Origin: Clostridia bacterium
Lineage (GTDB): Bacteria; Bacillota; Clostridia; Oscillospirales; Acutalibacteraceae
Length of the DNA stretch: 52,095 bases
Direction: 5' to 3'
Assembly: GCA_017432485.1 (NCBI GenBank)
Contig: JAFRJB010000067.1
Span: forward strand, 1 to 52,095
Position 1 is the stretch's first letter; every line of letters starts with the position of its first letter. Positions 1 to 8,007 of the stretch are shown here, one piece after another. Made by a program: the position numbers and the translations under genes. The notes under the pieces were generated by a model that had not been told where the DNA came from, made no database searches, and saw nothing but the letters and a program-made list of their open reading frames with translations.

Positions 1-24
1 ATTGAGATTTATTATTCTTTTGTT

Positions 25-148
25 GGCAAGGTGGACTTGCCCGAATAACCGCCCGACCTATCCGACACAATGCGCAAGTGCCGGATAGGAACGGCAAAAT
101 TTTTTACACTTCTATTACTTCTTTATCGCACATCAGTAAACTGTGCGG
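25..148 (+). other. Structured leader or small-RNA 3' end with three hairpins
   Basis: Three hairpins are visible before the first gene: 25-30 pairs with 36-41 around a GTGGA loop; 57-64 (CCTATCCG) pairs with 82-89, extended by CAC 66-68 with GTG 78-80; and 127-132 (CGCACA) pairs with 142-147 and is followed by GGTTTATTTTAT, which looks like a weak terminator. This could be a regulatory leader of the Na/Pi cotransporter gene or the 3' end of an RNA that begins outside the window. I do not recognise a named riboswitch or ncRNA family in it. Confidence 0.4.
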
Positions 149-199
149 GTTTATTTTATAAAAAAAGCAAAAACTAATAATATATGCAGCTAATAGGGG

Positions 200-1228
200 A
201 TGACAGACATACAAATTCTTAATTTACTGTTCGGCGTGGCACTATTTTTATTTGGCATGCATTTAATGAGTGATCATTTAAAGAAAGTCGGCGGTTCACA
301 AAGTGAATTGCTTCTATACCGTTTGACCAATTCACCGCTCAAAGCGATTGCCGTCGGTACCGGTGTTACCGCCTTTATTCAATCTTCAAGCGCAGTCAGT
401 GCTATGGTAGTCGGTTTGGTTGAAAACAACTTGATTTCACTCAAAAGGGGAATCGCTATTATTTTGGGCTCTATTCTCGGTACAGCCGCAACCGGCTGGA
501 TTATCGCTTACTCTTCATTACGTTTTGCTTCTCCGCTTGCTTCTTTACTCTCGGCAAGGGTATTAAGTGCGGTTTTTGCCATTATCGGCATTATTTTTAA
601 GGTTTTTATCAAAAAAACAAAATTCAAACGCATAGGGGAAATCTTTTTGGGCTTTGCTATCTTAATGCTTGGTATTTCGACCATTTCGGCAGCTGTAGAG
701 CCGTTAAAGAATAATACTGCCTTTCTCAATGCTTTAATCAGCTTACAAAATCCGATATTATTGCTTGGTATCGGTGTTATTGCAGCAGCCATCCTGCAAA
801 GCGCTTCTGCAGCTGTCGGCATAGTGCAAACCGTTTCTATAACAGGTTTAATCGGCTTACCGGCAGCATATTTTATCATTCTCGGAATCGGAATTGGTGC
901 ATCATTACCGGTATTATTAACAGCTATCGGCAAAAATACTGCCGCGAAACGCTCGGCTTTTTCATATCTTTGCGTTAACACAATCGGTGCAGCAGTGTTT
1001 GGCATCATTGGTGGTCTTATTCATTTAAGCACAAAAATCAATATCATTATGACTCCGGTCACTATTTCATTGATGAATACAATTTATCGATTATGCCTTG
1101 TTTTATTATTAATCGGACTCATACCGCAAATCGAAAGACTATGCATTTTTATAATAAAAGATAAAAGAGGGGAGAAAGACTTGAAACGGTTAAAAGTTTT
1201 TAATAGAAAGAATGAAATAAAATCATAG
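200..1228 (+). CDS. Na/Pi cotransporter family protein, PhoU-less
   Basis: Polytopic membrane protein of 342 residues, likely importing phosphate or a related anion with sodium. The start (LLFGVALFLFGMHLM) and the repeated QSSSA motifs (FIQSSSAVSAM near residue 60, LQSASAAVGIVQ near residue 200) are the family's two inverted repeats, each carrying a conserved glutamine-serine stretch. Family members often carry a C-terminal PhoU-like domain; this one ends soon after the last membrane helix with a short basic tail, so regulation by that domain is absent. The ATG is chosen because it matches the family's N-terminus, although AGGGG abuts it directly with almost no spacer. It stands alone: the next gene is about 820 bp away. 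Substrate is inferred from family only. Confidence 0.8.
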   Translation: MTDIQILNLLFGVALFLFGMHLMSDHLKKVGGSQSELLLYRLTNSPLKAIAVGTGVTAFIQSSSAVSAMVVGLVENNLISLKRGIAIILGSILGTAATGWIIAYSSLRFASPLASLLSARVLSAVFAIIGIIFKVFIKKTKFKRIGEIFLGFAILMLGISTISAAVEPLKNNTAFLNALISLQNPILLLGIGVIAAAILQSASAAVGIVQTVSITGLIGLPAAYFIILGIGIGASLPVLLTAIGKNTAAKRSAFSYLCVNTIGAAVFGIIGGLIHLSTKINIIMTPVTISLMNTIYRLCLVLLLIGLIPQIERLCIFIIKDKRGEKDLKRLKVFNRKNEIKS

Positions 1229-1425
1229 GTTTAAAACTTCTTAAACATTCATTAATGTTTATTAAAAAACATATCTATGTACAATAATACCTGCCGACCG
1301 GGAACTCATCACTCGTCAAAATGAAGTTTTAAGAGAAAACTAATTAAACAATAATCCGTAAAAAACTAATATTTAAAAATTTTTAAATAATAACTCAGCA
1401 GGGAGCATTGGCTCAAAATTATATC

Positions 1426-1461
1426 CTAAATTACACAAAATGTATATTTTGTGTAATTTAG
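1426..1461. repeat. 36-bp palindrome with 16-bp perfect arms
   Basis: Left arm 1426-1441 (CTAAATTACACAAAAT) is the exact reverse complement of the right arm 1446-1461, around a GTAT centre. It is followed by GGGGAGTAAA at 1461-1470. The arm ATTTTGTGTAATTT recurs at 1994-2007, and GGGGAGTAAA recurs inverted at 2006-2015. It could be a recombinase binding site or an operator. Confidence 0.7.
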
Positions 1462-1955
1462 GGGAGTAAAAAAGGCGCTTTTAGGGGTGTTTTGCGTATT
1501 TTTAGTTGTTTTAGGTGGTTTTGATGGTTATGAGTAGTTATGGATTTTTTAATCATTTTATTACATTTAATTACCTTCCGATTTTTAATTTATTTATTTC
1601 TAATGGTATTACAGATTGAATGCGCTGCTCCGCGTTTGCTGTGTTTACATTTTTATTTATAACATTCATTATATGTTTGTAATTTAATATTGTTTGAAAG
1701 TTAAACTGTAAATCTTCTTTTTTCTCAAACTGTATCCGATAAAATTTTTTTAAATGAACATTGTATCATTTTAAAAGATTTTATCGAATGGATTTTTTCT
1801 TAGTTTTCTAATTTTTTTCAAATAATTGATATATGAATCTGACTTTGCCATTATAACGACAATTCAATGCCGGTTAAAATAAATAATAACTTCACATATT
1901 AATGGTTCCTTTATATATTTTTTTTTTAATGAAAATTATCATAATCACTTACCTA

Positions 1956-1984
1956 TTGCGCAAGACGATATTTTTTGTTACAAT
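1956..1984 (+). promoter_or_regulatory. Promoter of the tyrosine recombinase gene
   Basis: TTGCGC (1956-1961), a 17-bp spacer and TACAAT (1979-1984). The predicted start site near 1991 falls at the second copy of the repeat arm (1994-2007), so a protein bound there would block transcription. Confidence 0.55.
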
Positions 1985-2048
1985 ACTATTAGTATTTTGT
2001 GTAATTTTACTCCCCTGTGAAACTGTTTCACAAAAGTTTGGAGGTTTC

Positions 2049-3035
2049 ATGAGAAAAGAAGAATTGGCGGCTATGCCGCAAAGTGTGCAGGAATATGTGA
2101 CTCACCTGCGTGTTATTAAAGGTAAGTCTGACTTGACCACTTTAGAATACGCATCGGATTTGCGCACTTTCTTTCGATTTTTAAAGAAAAGCAGAGGTCT
2201 CTCCCCTGCGGAAATTGAATTTGAAGACATTGATATTTCCGATATCGATGATGATTTTATTGCCTCTGTCAGCTTGATGGATGCCTATAACTACTTGATT
2301 TTTTGCAAAGATGAGCGCGGCAATTCCGACCGCACCAGAGCGCGAAAAGTTTCCACTTTAAAGTCATTCTTTGATTATATGTTTCGCAAGCGCAAGCGCA
2401 TTCCTGCTGACCCGATGGTTGACTTGGAAATGCCGAAATTTAAAAAAAGTGCGCGCCCGAAATACCTAAGCTACGACCAATCCTTACAACTCTTAAATGC
2501 GGTTGAAGGTAAGCACAAAGAGCGCGACTACTGTATTATTACACTGTTTTTAAACTGCGGATTGCGCTTAGCGGAGCTTTGTTCGCTGGATTACGGTGAT
2601 ATCAGAGAAGACGGTACCATTGATATTACCGGTAAAGGCAATAAAGAGCGGGTAGTTTACCTTAATAACGCTTGTTTAAAAGCCATTCGCGATTATATGC
2701 GCGTGCGCCCGGTTGATGGCGTGATTGACAAAAAAGCGCTCTTTATTTCGGCGCAAAAGAAGCGCATGAGCCGCGAAAGCGTGCAAAAAATGGTGCAAAA
2801 ATACTTGGATAAAGCAGGTCTGGGCGACCAAGGCTTCTCCGTACATAAACTGCGCCATACGGCAGCGACATTAATGTACCAGACCGGAGATGCCGATGTT
2901 TTAGTGCTCAAAGAAATTTTAGGGCATGAAAACTTAAACACAACCGAAATCTATACCCATACCGATTCGCAGCAAATCCGCAACGCTGTCAACGCCAATC
3001 CCCTGTCGGACATAAAAAATAAACCATCGAATTAA
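2049..3035 (+). CDS. Tyrosine recombinase, XerC/XerD family
   Basis: Site-specific DNA recombinase of 328 residues. Residues 10-115 form the SAM-like core-binding domain; the catalytic domain follows with all expected residues: R173 (GLRLAEL), K196 (TGKGNKE), H266 and R269 (HKLRH), H293 (LGHENL) and nucleophile Y302 (TEIYTH). The ATG at 2049 is chosen because GGAGG lies 5 bases upstream; the longer open frame from 1902 would add a hydrophobic leader that Xer proteins lack. Length fits XerC/XerD (about 300). It may be a chromosome-dimer resolvase or a stand-alone invertase acting on the repeats upstream; the AT-rich repeat-filled region before it favours a local role. A terminator overlaps its stop codon. 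Confidence 0.88.
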   Translation: MRKEELAAMPQSVQEYVTHLRVIKGKSDLTTLEYASDLRTFFRFLKKSRGLSPAEIEFEDIDISDIDDDFIASVSLMDAYNYLIFCKDERGNSDRTRARKVSTLKSFFDYMFRKRKRIPADPMVDLEMPKFKKSARPKYLSYDQSLQLLNAVEGKHKERDYCIITLFLNCGLRLAELCSLDYGDIREDGTIDITGKGNKERVVYLNNACLKAIRDYMRVRPVDGVIDKKALFISAQKKRMSRESVQKMVQKYLDKAGLGDQGFSVHKLRHTAATLMYQTGDADVLVLKEILGHENLNTTEIYTHTDSQQIRNAVNANPLSDIKNKPSN

Positions 3036-3050
3036 TCGATGGTTTATTTT
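3021..3050. terminator. Bidirectional terminator
   Basis: AAACCATCGA (3021-3030) pairs with TCGATGGTTT around ATTAA, with T-runs on both strands. It serves the recombinase gene (+) and the converging SpoIIM-like gene (-), and the stop codon of the recombinase lies in the loop. Confidence 0.85.
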
Positions 3051-3061
3051 TTTAATATTTT

Positions 3062-3682
3062 CTATAAAACCTTTGAAAATATCGAGCCAAATACTGCTTC
3101 GAGCATAGAAATAATCACGGCTCCAAAGGCAAAGATAATATATCGTTTTGAAAAAGTCATAAAGTTTAAGTGATGCTTCATTTCGCGCGGCTTCCCATTA
3201 AAGATACCGTTGGAAACACTTAAGCTCATCATTATCCCTTCTGTGTAAGCAACCGTATAAACCGCCATCATCAGTGCCTGCGGCAAGAGCATAATAATTA
3301 AACAATATAAAAATCCCTTAATACCACTATATAAGTATTGATAAGATATTATCATACCCACTGCAATTCCCTTCAATATAGGGATTACGCCCACAAATGG
3401 CAAACCGATTGCACATAAACCGCCTACATACATCACTGCTAAATAGATGAGAGAACTGATTAAATTTCTGCTAAAAAGCGCTATAATGGACAGCTCGCTG
3501 TTTTCCTTGAAATACTTACTAATAAGTGAAATAATCGCATCGGTTTTTGAAATTGTTAACCCGAGCGACAACGTACCGATAAGGCAGCCGATTGTAAATA
3601 GTGTAATAAAGAGGATAGTCAATCTGTTATCTTTTAAAAACAATCCTGTGCTGATAATGCTATTTTTTATGAAGCCTTTCAT
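3062..3682 (-). CDS. SpoIIM-like (stage II sporulation protein M family) membrane protein
   Basis: Polytopic membrane protein of 206 residues. Four or five hydrophobic stretches are visible (about 22-45, 68-112, 121-150, 181-202), with the conserved core GLPFVGVIPILKGIAVGM and a following helix near YQYLYSGIKGFLY, which is typical of the SpoIIM/DUF95 family. In Bacillus SpoIIM joins SpoIID and SpoIIP to drive engulfment of the forespore; no spoIID or spoIIP gene is adjacent, so the sporulation role is an inference. AGGAG lies 6 bases before the ATG. Its first 23 bases overlap the end of the upstream gene, so the pair is likely co-transcribed and translationally coupled. Confidence 0.7.
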   Translation of the reverse strand: MKGFIKNSIISTGLFLKDNRLTILFITLFTIGCLIGTLSLGLTISKTDAIISLISKYFKENSELSIIALFSRNLISSLIYLAVMYVGGLCAIGLPFVGVIPILKGIAVGMIISYQYLYSGIKGFLYCLIIMLLPQALMMAVYTVAYTEGIMMSLSVSNGIFNGKPREMKHHLNFMTFSKRYIIFAFGAVIISMLEAVFGSIFSKVL

Positions 3683-4055
3683 ATTTTCTCCTGATTTGTT
3701 TGATAGAATTCTTTTTGCCGGAAGCTCTTAAGCGTTGCAGCCAATCAATGATAAAGAAAACTGCTGCGGCACTTAATGGCAAAAATATGAAATGATAATG
3801 AAATTGCCGCAATACAGCCGGCAGCAGCAAATCCAGTAACATCGGCGGCAAGATGCAAATCGGTTGCCGATTTTTTGTGAAAATAAAGGCTAAGGCAGCT
3901 CCTACGGCACAATGAATAAGTAATGCTGCGTAAAAATAAGCGCTGTCCCCCCACTCGTTTTTATAAATAAGAAAGGCTGCGACAACATAAAACGAAGCCA
4001 TCAGAACAACCGATAAAAACAGACTTTTTAAAAAAGGTTTAACAGTTTTTTGCAT
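3660..4055 (-). CDS. Small four-helix membrane protein, unknown function
   Basis: 131 residues with four hydrophobic segments (about 10-31, 41-60, 67-82, 88-106) and a strongly basic C-terminal tail (KKNSIKQIRRKYERLHKK). I do not recognise a family. It overlaps the SpoIIM-like gene by 23 bases and so shares its transcript. Its ATG lies only 5 bases after the yajC terminator hairpin and no clear ribosome binding site is visible, so expression may depend on read-through or on a promoter inside the hairpin region. Confidence 0.6.
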   Translation of the reverse strand: MQKTVKPFLKSLFLSVVLMASFYVVAAFLIYKNEWGDSAYFYAALLIHCAVGAALAFIFTKNRQPICILPPMLLDLLLPAVLRQFHYHFIFLPLSAAAVFFIIDWLQRLRASGKKNSIKQIRRKYERLHKK

Positions 4056-4062
4056 AAAAATA

Positions 4063-4101
4063 ACTCCCGCAGTATCACTTAATAAATGATATTGCGGGAG
4101 T
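4063..4101 (-). terminator. Terminator after yajC
   Basis: ACTCCCGCAGTATCA (4063-4077) pairs with 4087-4101 with one G-T/mismatch position, followed on the minus strand by TTATTTTT. It closes the queA-tgt-yajC transcript. Confidence 0.85.
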
Positions 4102-4116
4102 AAAATAATTATGCAA

Positions 4117-4533
4117 TTATTTTTTTTCTTCTTTTGCCTTTTTCTTCTCAGCCTTCGCAGCTTCTTTCGCTTCTTTTGCCTTTTGAGCAGCTTCCTGCGC
4201 AGCTGACTGCTTGGTTACATTAGTCTGTAAAGCCCAGCGGCTGATTTTCATTTTATTTCTGTCTGCGCCGGTTTCAATGATAAGTGCATCATCTTTGACG
4301 GAAACAACTTTGCCCATAATACCGCCGATTGTGATAATATCATCACCGATATCAACGCTGTTGCGCATTTCTTCTTCTTCCTTGCGCCTCTTGTTTTGCG
4401 GTCTGATCATCATAAAGTACATCAAAACAAACATACCGCCGATTAAAACGATCATACCCCATGTACTGCCGAAAAATCCGCCTAAACCGCCAGAAGTACC
4501 TGAAGTTTCGGCTGCTAAATTAATAAAGTTCAT
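4117..4533 (-). CDS. yajC: Preprotein translocase subunit YajC
   Basis: Single-pass membrane partner of the SecDF-YidC part of the Sec machinery, 138 residues. One membrane helix (about 25-42, MIVLIGGMFVLMYFMMIRPQ) is followed by the family signature RPQNKRRKEEEEM and the small domain with VDIGDDIITIGGIMGKVVSV. The C-terminal 30 residues are almost only K, E and A, a charged tail longer than in many homologues. CGGAGG lies 8 bases before the start. It follows tgt by 64 bases in the common order queA-tgt-yajC and precedes a strong terminator, so it is the last gene of that transcript. Confidence 0.95.
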   Translation of the reverse strand: MNFINLAAETSGTSGGLGGFFGSTWGMIVLIGGMFVLMYFMMIRPQNKRRKEEEEMRNSVDIGDDIITIGGIMGKVVSVKDDALIIETGADRNKMKISRWALQTNVTKQSAAQEAAQKAKEAKEAAKAEKKKAKEEKK

Positions 4534-4597
4534 AAATTCTTCCTCCGATTTATTATCTTACATATTATATATGAATTAAACTTGAATTGCAAGCATT

Positions 4598-5725
4598 TTA
4601 TATGCGCGCATCTAATTTGTCAACATATTGCTCATAAAAAGCATTGTATCTGCCTTCTTCTATCGCCAGGCGAATTTGCGCCATCAATTCATTATAAAAA
4701 TGCAGGTTATGTGTTACTGCCAAGCGCATACCGAGCATTTCTCCTGCTTTGAGCAAATGGCGAATATACGCTCTGGAATGCTTGGTGCAGGCTTCACAAG
4801 TGCAATGCCTGTCAATCGGTTCAAAATCGTTAATATACTTGGCGTTATTCAAATTCAAAATACCGTTCCATGTAAACACATGCCCGTGTCTTGCATTTCT
4901 TGAGGGCATCACGCAGTCAAATAAATCCACGCCGAGTTTGACAGCAGTTATAATGTTTCCGGGAGTACCGACGCCCATTAAGTAGCGAATTTTATCAGCA
5001 GGCATATAGGGCTCAATTTCCCCGATAATGCGGTACATTTCTTCTTTCGGCTCGCCGACTGCGAGACCGCCGATGCCGTAACCGTCTAAATCCATGGCTG
5101 CAATGCGCTTCATATTGTCAATGCGGATATCTTCAAAACAACAGCCTTGGTTAATTCCGAAGAGTAATTGCTGAGGATTTACCGTATCCGGCAAAGCGTT
5201 TAAGCGCTTCATTTCAGCTTGACAGCGCTCTAACCAGCGAATGGTGCGCTCGCTCGCTTCTTTAGCATAATCATACGGTGCCGGGTTCTTGACACACTCA
5301 TCAAATGCCATGGCAATCGTAGACCCCAAATTGGACTGAATTTGCATACTTTCTTCCGGCCCCATAAAAATGCGCCTGCCGTCAATATGAGAAGCGAAGG
5401 TTACGCCTTCTTCTTTAATATTATTCAGTTTTGCAAGCGAAAAAACTTGAAATCCGCCGCTATCGGTTAAAATAGGTCCCTGCCAACCGGTAAACTTGTG
5501 TAAACCGCCTGCATGCTTGACCACTTCATCGCCCGGTCTTAAATGCAAGTGATAGGTGTTGCAGAGCATTACCTGACAATGATTCTCTTTTAAATCGTTT
5601 GCCGATAAACCGCCTTTAATGGCTGCAGCCGTGGCAACGTTTTGAAATGCCGGTGTCTGCACGGTTCCGTGAACAGTTTGAAATTCACCACGCCTTGCAT
5701 GACCGTCTTTTACAATGATTTTCAT
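4598..5725 (-). CDS. tgt: tRNA-guanine transglycosylase
   Basis: Exchanges the wobble guanine (position 34) of GUN-anticodon tRNAs for the queuosine precursor preQ1. The 375-residue protein has the general-base motif ILTDSGGFQ (D88), the nucleophile region LFDCVMPSRNARHG, and a C-terminal zinc site (CTCEAC plus a histidine). GGAG lies 6 bases before the ATG. It sits 12 bp downstream of queA, which performs the next step of the pathway, and upstream of yajC. tRNA-His(GTG), one of its natural substrates, is encoded at 35424 in the same window. No queCDEF or preQ1 riboswitch is seen here. Confidence 0.97.
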   Translation of the reverse strand: MKIIVKDGHARRGEFQTVHGTVQTPAFQNVATAAAIKGGLSANDLKENHCQVMLCNTYHLHLRPGDEVVKHAGGLHKFTGWQGPILTDSGGFQVFSLAKLNNIKEEGVTFASHIDGRRIFMGPEESMQIQSNLGSTIAMAFDECVKNPAPYDYAKEASERTIRWLERCQAEMKRLNALPDTVNPQQLLFGINQGCCFEDIRIDNMKRIAAMDLDGYGIGGLAVGEPKEEMYRIIGEIEPYMPADKIRYLMGVGTPGNIITAVKLGVDLFDCVMPSRNARHGHVFTWNGILNLNNAKYINDFEPIDRHCTCEACTKHSRAYIRHLLKAGEMLGMRLAVTHNLHFYNELMAQIRLAIEEGRYNAFYEQYVDKLDARI

Positions 5726-5737
5726 AATGACTCCTAT

Positions 5738-6760
5738 TTATTGAATGAACATCGCGTCACCGAAAGAGAAAAAGCGATATTGCTCTTCGACCGCCTTAGC
5801 ATAGGCATTGAGCACATTTTCTCTGCCGGCTAATGCGCTTACAAGCATTATCAAGGTGCTTTCGGGTAAGTGGAAATTGGTAATGAGTGCATCTATACAT
5901 TTAAAGTGATACCCGGGGTAAATGAAGATTTCGCTATCCCCTTCACACGCTTCCACAAAACCGTTTTCCTGCGCTGCCGTTTCTAATGTACGGCACGCTG
6001 TTGTGCCGACCGCAATAATTCTGCCGCCTTTTTCTTTGACAGAACGAATCAGCGCAGCAGTTTGCTCAGGTATGCAGTAGTGCTCGGAATGCATTAAATG
6101 GTCTTCAATATTTTCTTCCTTAACGGGTCTGAAGGTGCCTAAACCGACATGCAGCGTCACAAATCCGATTTTAACACCCTTTTCTTTGAGTTTTTCGAGC
6201 ATTTCTTCGGTAAAATGCAAACCCGCAGTAGGTGCTGCCGCCGAGCCTAAATACTTTGAGTAAACTGTTTGGTAACGCTCTTTATCTTCTAACTTTTCCT
6301 TAATATACGGCGGAATCGGCATAGACCCGATTTCTTCAAGCAGATTAAAAAAGTTCCCTTCAAATGTAAATTCAATCACTCTATTGCCGTTTTCAAGCAC
6401 TTTTGAGATTGTTCCCTGCATCTTGCCGCTAAAATCAAAGCAAGCGCCTTCTCTGGCTTTTTTGCCGGGTTTGACCAAACACTCCCAAGTTGTAGCGCTC
6501 AGCTGTTTTAAAAGCAGAAATTCCACTACGGCGCCGGTTTCAGTCTTACTGCCGTAGATTCTCGCAGGCAGCACTCTTGTGTCGTTAAGGATTAAACAGT
6601 CGTTTTCCCCTAACATATCACATAAATCGTAAAACCTGCGGTGCTCGATATTGCCGTTTTGTTTATCTAAAACCATTAAACGAGAAGCATCACGCTGCTC
6701 AAGCGGATGCTGCGCAATCAATGATTCGGGTAATTCAAAATAAAAATCGCTTTTTTTCAT
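5738..6760 (-). CDS. queA: S-adenosylmethionine:tRNA ribosyltransferase-isomerase QueA
   Basis: Transfers the ribose of S-adenosylmethionine to preQ1 in tRNA, giving epoxyqueuosine. The 340-residue protein starts with [16 protein letters not shown] and has the family motifs [38 protein letters not shown] and the C-terminal [16 protein letters not shown]. The ATG at 6760 is preferred over a TTG five codons upstream because AGGAG lies between the two at correct distance. First gene of the queA-tgt-yajC transcript, with its promoter at 6843-6871. Confidence 0.97.
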   Translation of the reverse strand: MKKSDFYFELPESLIAQHPLEQRDASRLMVLDKQNGNIEHRRFYDLCDMLGENDCLILNDTRVLPARIYGSKTETGAVVEFLLLKQLSATTWECLVKPGKKAREGACFDFSGKMQGTISKVLENGNRVIEFTFEGNFFNLLEEIGSMPIPPYIKEKLEDKERYQTVYSKYLGSAAAPTAGLHFTEEMLEKLKEKGVKIGFVTLHVGLGTFRPVKEENIEDHLMHSEHYCIPEQTAALIRSVKEKGGRIIAVGTTACRTLETAAQENGFVEACEGDSEIFIYPGYHFKCIDALITNFHLPESTLIMLVSALAGRENVLNAYAKAVEEQYRFFSFGDAMFIQ

Positions 6761-6789
6761 AAGAACTCCTGTCAATCACTCAGAAAGAA

Positions 6790-6818
6790 TTGACTTAAGT
6801 ATATATAAATGATAAAAT
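6790..6818 (+). promoter_or_regulatory. Promoter of asd-dapA-dapB
   Basis: TTGACT (6790-6795), a 17-bp spacer and TAAAAT (6813-6818). The predicted start near 6825 gives a leader of about 73 nt before the asd ATG. I see no lysine riboswitch in it. Confidence 0.6.
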
Positions 6819-6842
6819 AAATATAATTATAACCGAATATCT

Positions 6843-6871
6843 ATTATAATGCATAAATCGGTTGTTGACAA
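6843..6871 (-). promoter_or_regulatory. Promoter of queA-tgt-yajC
   Basis: On the minus strand TTGTCA (6866-6871), a 17-bp spacer and a perfect TATAAT (6843-6848). It faces the asd promoter, and the two predicted transcripts overlap at their 5' ends by about 12 bases. Confidence 0.65.
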
Positions 6872-6897
6872 CATTTATTTTTATAGGGGGTCTATAA

Positions 6898-7989
6898 ATG
6901 AAGCAGTATAAAGTCGGAATTATCGGTGCTACCGGTATGGTCGGGCAGCGATTTGCAACCTTACTTGAAAACCATCCTTGGTTTGATGTAGTATTGCTCG
7001 CAGCCAGCGAAAGAAGTGCCGGGAAGACTTATGGCGAAGCCGTACAAAACAGTTGGAAAATGAGCACACCTGTGCCCGAAAAATTAAAAGACATGGTCAT
7101 TTACAATGCCGAAAGTGATGCCCAAAAAATCGCATCGCTTGTGGACTTTGTATTTTGCGCCGTGAATATGAAAAAGGATGAAATCCGCGCCTTAGAAGAA
7201 AAGTACGCGCGCTTGGAGTGCCCCGTTGTTTCCAACAACAGTGCCCATCGCCACACGCCAGATGTACCGATGCTTTTGCCGGAACTCAACCCGGAGCACG
7301 TTGCAATTATTGAAAAGCAAAGAAAACGCTTGGGCACAAAGCGCGGATTTATTGCGGTTAAACCCAACTGCTCTATTCAGTGCTATGTTCCTGCCCTCTT
7401 CCCGCTTGACAAAGCCGGTTATACCGTTAAGGATGTACTCGTTTGCACCTATCAGGCAATTTCCGGTGCCGGTAAAAATTTTGAAACCTGGCCGGAAATG
7501 GTCGATAATGTCATTCCCTTTATTGGCGGAGAAGAAGAAAAAAGTGAAAAAGAGCCGCTTAAAATTTGGGGCAAAATTGATGGCGATGTTATTGTAGACA
7601 GTCAACGCCCGAATTTTACGGCACAGTGCATTCGCGTTCCGGTTAGCGACGGGCATACCGGTGCTGTATATGTGCGCTTTGAAGCCGGTAAAAAACCGAC
7701 GATTGAAGAATGCCTGCGCATTTGGAAAGATTATAAAGGTGCACCGCAAGAGCTGCATTTACCCAGTGCGCCGCAGCAGTTTTTACACTACTTTAGTGAA
7801 GATAATCAGCCGCAGTGTAAAGAAAAGAGAGATTTGGAAAACGGTATGGCTGTCTCCATCGGCAGACTGCGTGAGGATACTCAATTTGACTATAAATTTG
7901 TTTGCCTGGCGCACAATACAATGCGCGGCGCTGCCGGCGGTGCTGTTTTAATGGCAGAATTATTGGCAGCAAAAGGCTATTTTGACTAA
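6898..7989 (+). CDS. asd: Aspartate-semialdehyde dehydrogenase
   Basis: Reduces aspartyl phosphate to aspartate semialdehyde, the branch point to lysine, threonine and methionine. The 363-residue enzyme has an N-terminal NADP site (GIIGATGMVGQRFA), the catalytic cysteine C158 in KPNCSIQC, and the later active-site stretch VRFEAG. The sequence (WKMSTPVP, SNNSAHRHTPDVPMLLPELN) is closer to the archaeal/fungal branch of the family than to the E. coli type. AGGGGG lies 7 bases before the ATG. First gene of an operon with dapA (18 bp downstream) and dapB, which take its product into diaminopimelate for peptidoglycan and lysine. Confidence 0.96.
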   Translation: MKQYKVGIIGATGMVGQRFATLLENHPWFDVVLLAASERSAGKTYGEAVQNSWKMSTPVPEKLKDMVIYNAESDAQKIASLVDFVFCAVNMKKDEIRALEEKYARLECPVVSNNSAHRHTPDVPMLLPELNPEHVAIIEKQRKRLGTKRGFIAVKPNCSIQCYVPALFPLDKAGYTVKDVLVCTYQAISGAGKNFETWPEMVDNVIPFIGGEEEKSEKEPLKIWGKIDGDVIVDSQRPNFTAQCIRVPVSDGHTGAVYVRFEAGKKPTIEECLRIWKDYKGAPQELHLPSAPQQFLHYFSEDNQPQCKEKRDLENGMAVSIGRLREDTQFDYKFVCLAHNTMRGAAGGAVLMAELLAAKGYFD

Positions 7990-8007
7990 TTGATTTTGGA
8001 GAACACT

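Larger units (their letters stand above)
1229..2048. other. AT-rich non-coding region with repeats
   Basis: About 820 bp with no convincing gene. It holds a small inverted repeat near 1243-1260 (AACATT/AATGTT), a long palindrome at 1426-1461, a T/G-rich stretch (about 1490-1545), a second partial copy of the palindrome arm at 1994-2007, and the promoter and ribosome binding site of the recombinase gene. A possible upstream coding extension (1902-2048) of the recombinase is hydrophobic, lacks a ribosome binding site and crosses the promoter, so I treat it as non-coding. Confidence 0.6.

Noticed and set aside
508..1008. Minus-strand frame inside the Na/Pi cotransporter gene
   Set aside because: Antisense shadow; the plus-strand protein has clear family motifs.
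1902..2048. N-terminal extension of the tyrosine recombinase
   Set aside because: Hydrophobic, lacks a ribosome binding site, and crosses a good promoter; the ATG at 2049 has GGAGG at the right distance.
4211..4579. Plus-strand open frame opposite yajC
   Set aside because: Shadow of yajC: low-complexity translation without start signals.
6825..6897. Lysine riboswitch in the asd-dapA-dapB leader
   Set aside because: The leader is about 73 nt and shows none of the conserved lysine-riboswitch segments, which need about 170 nt.
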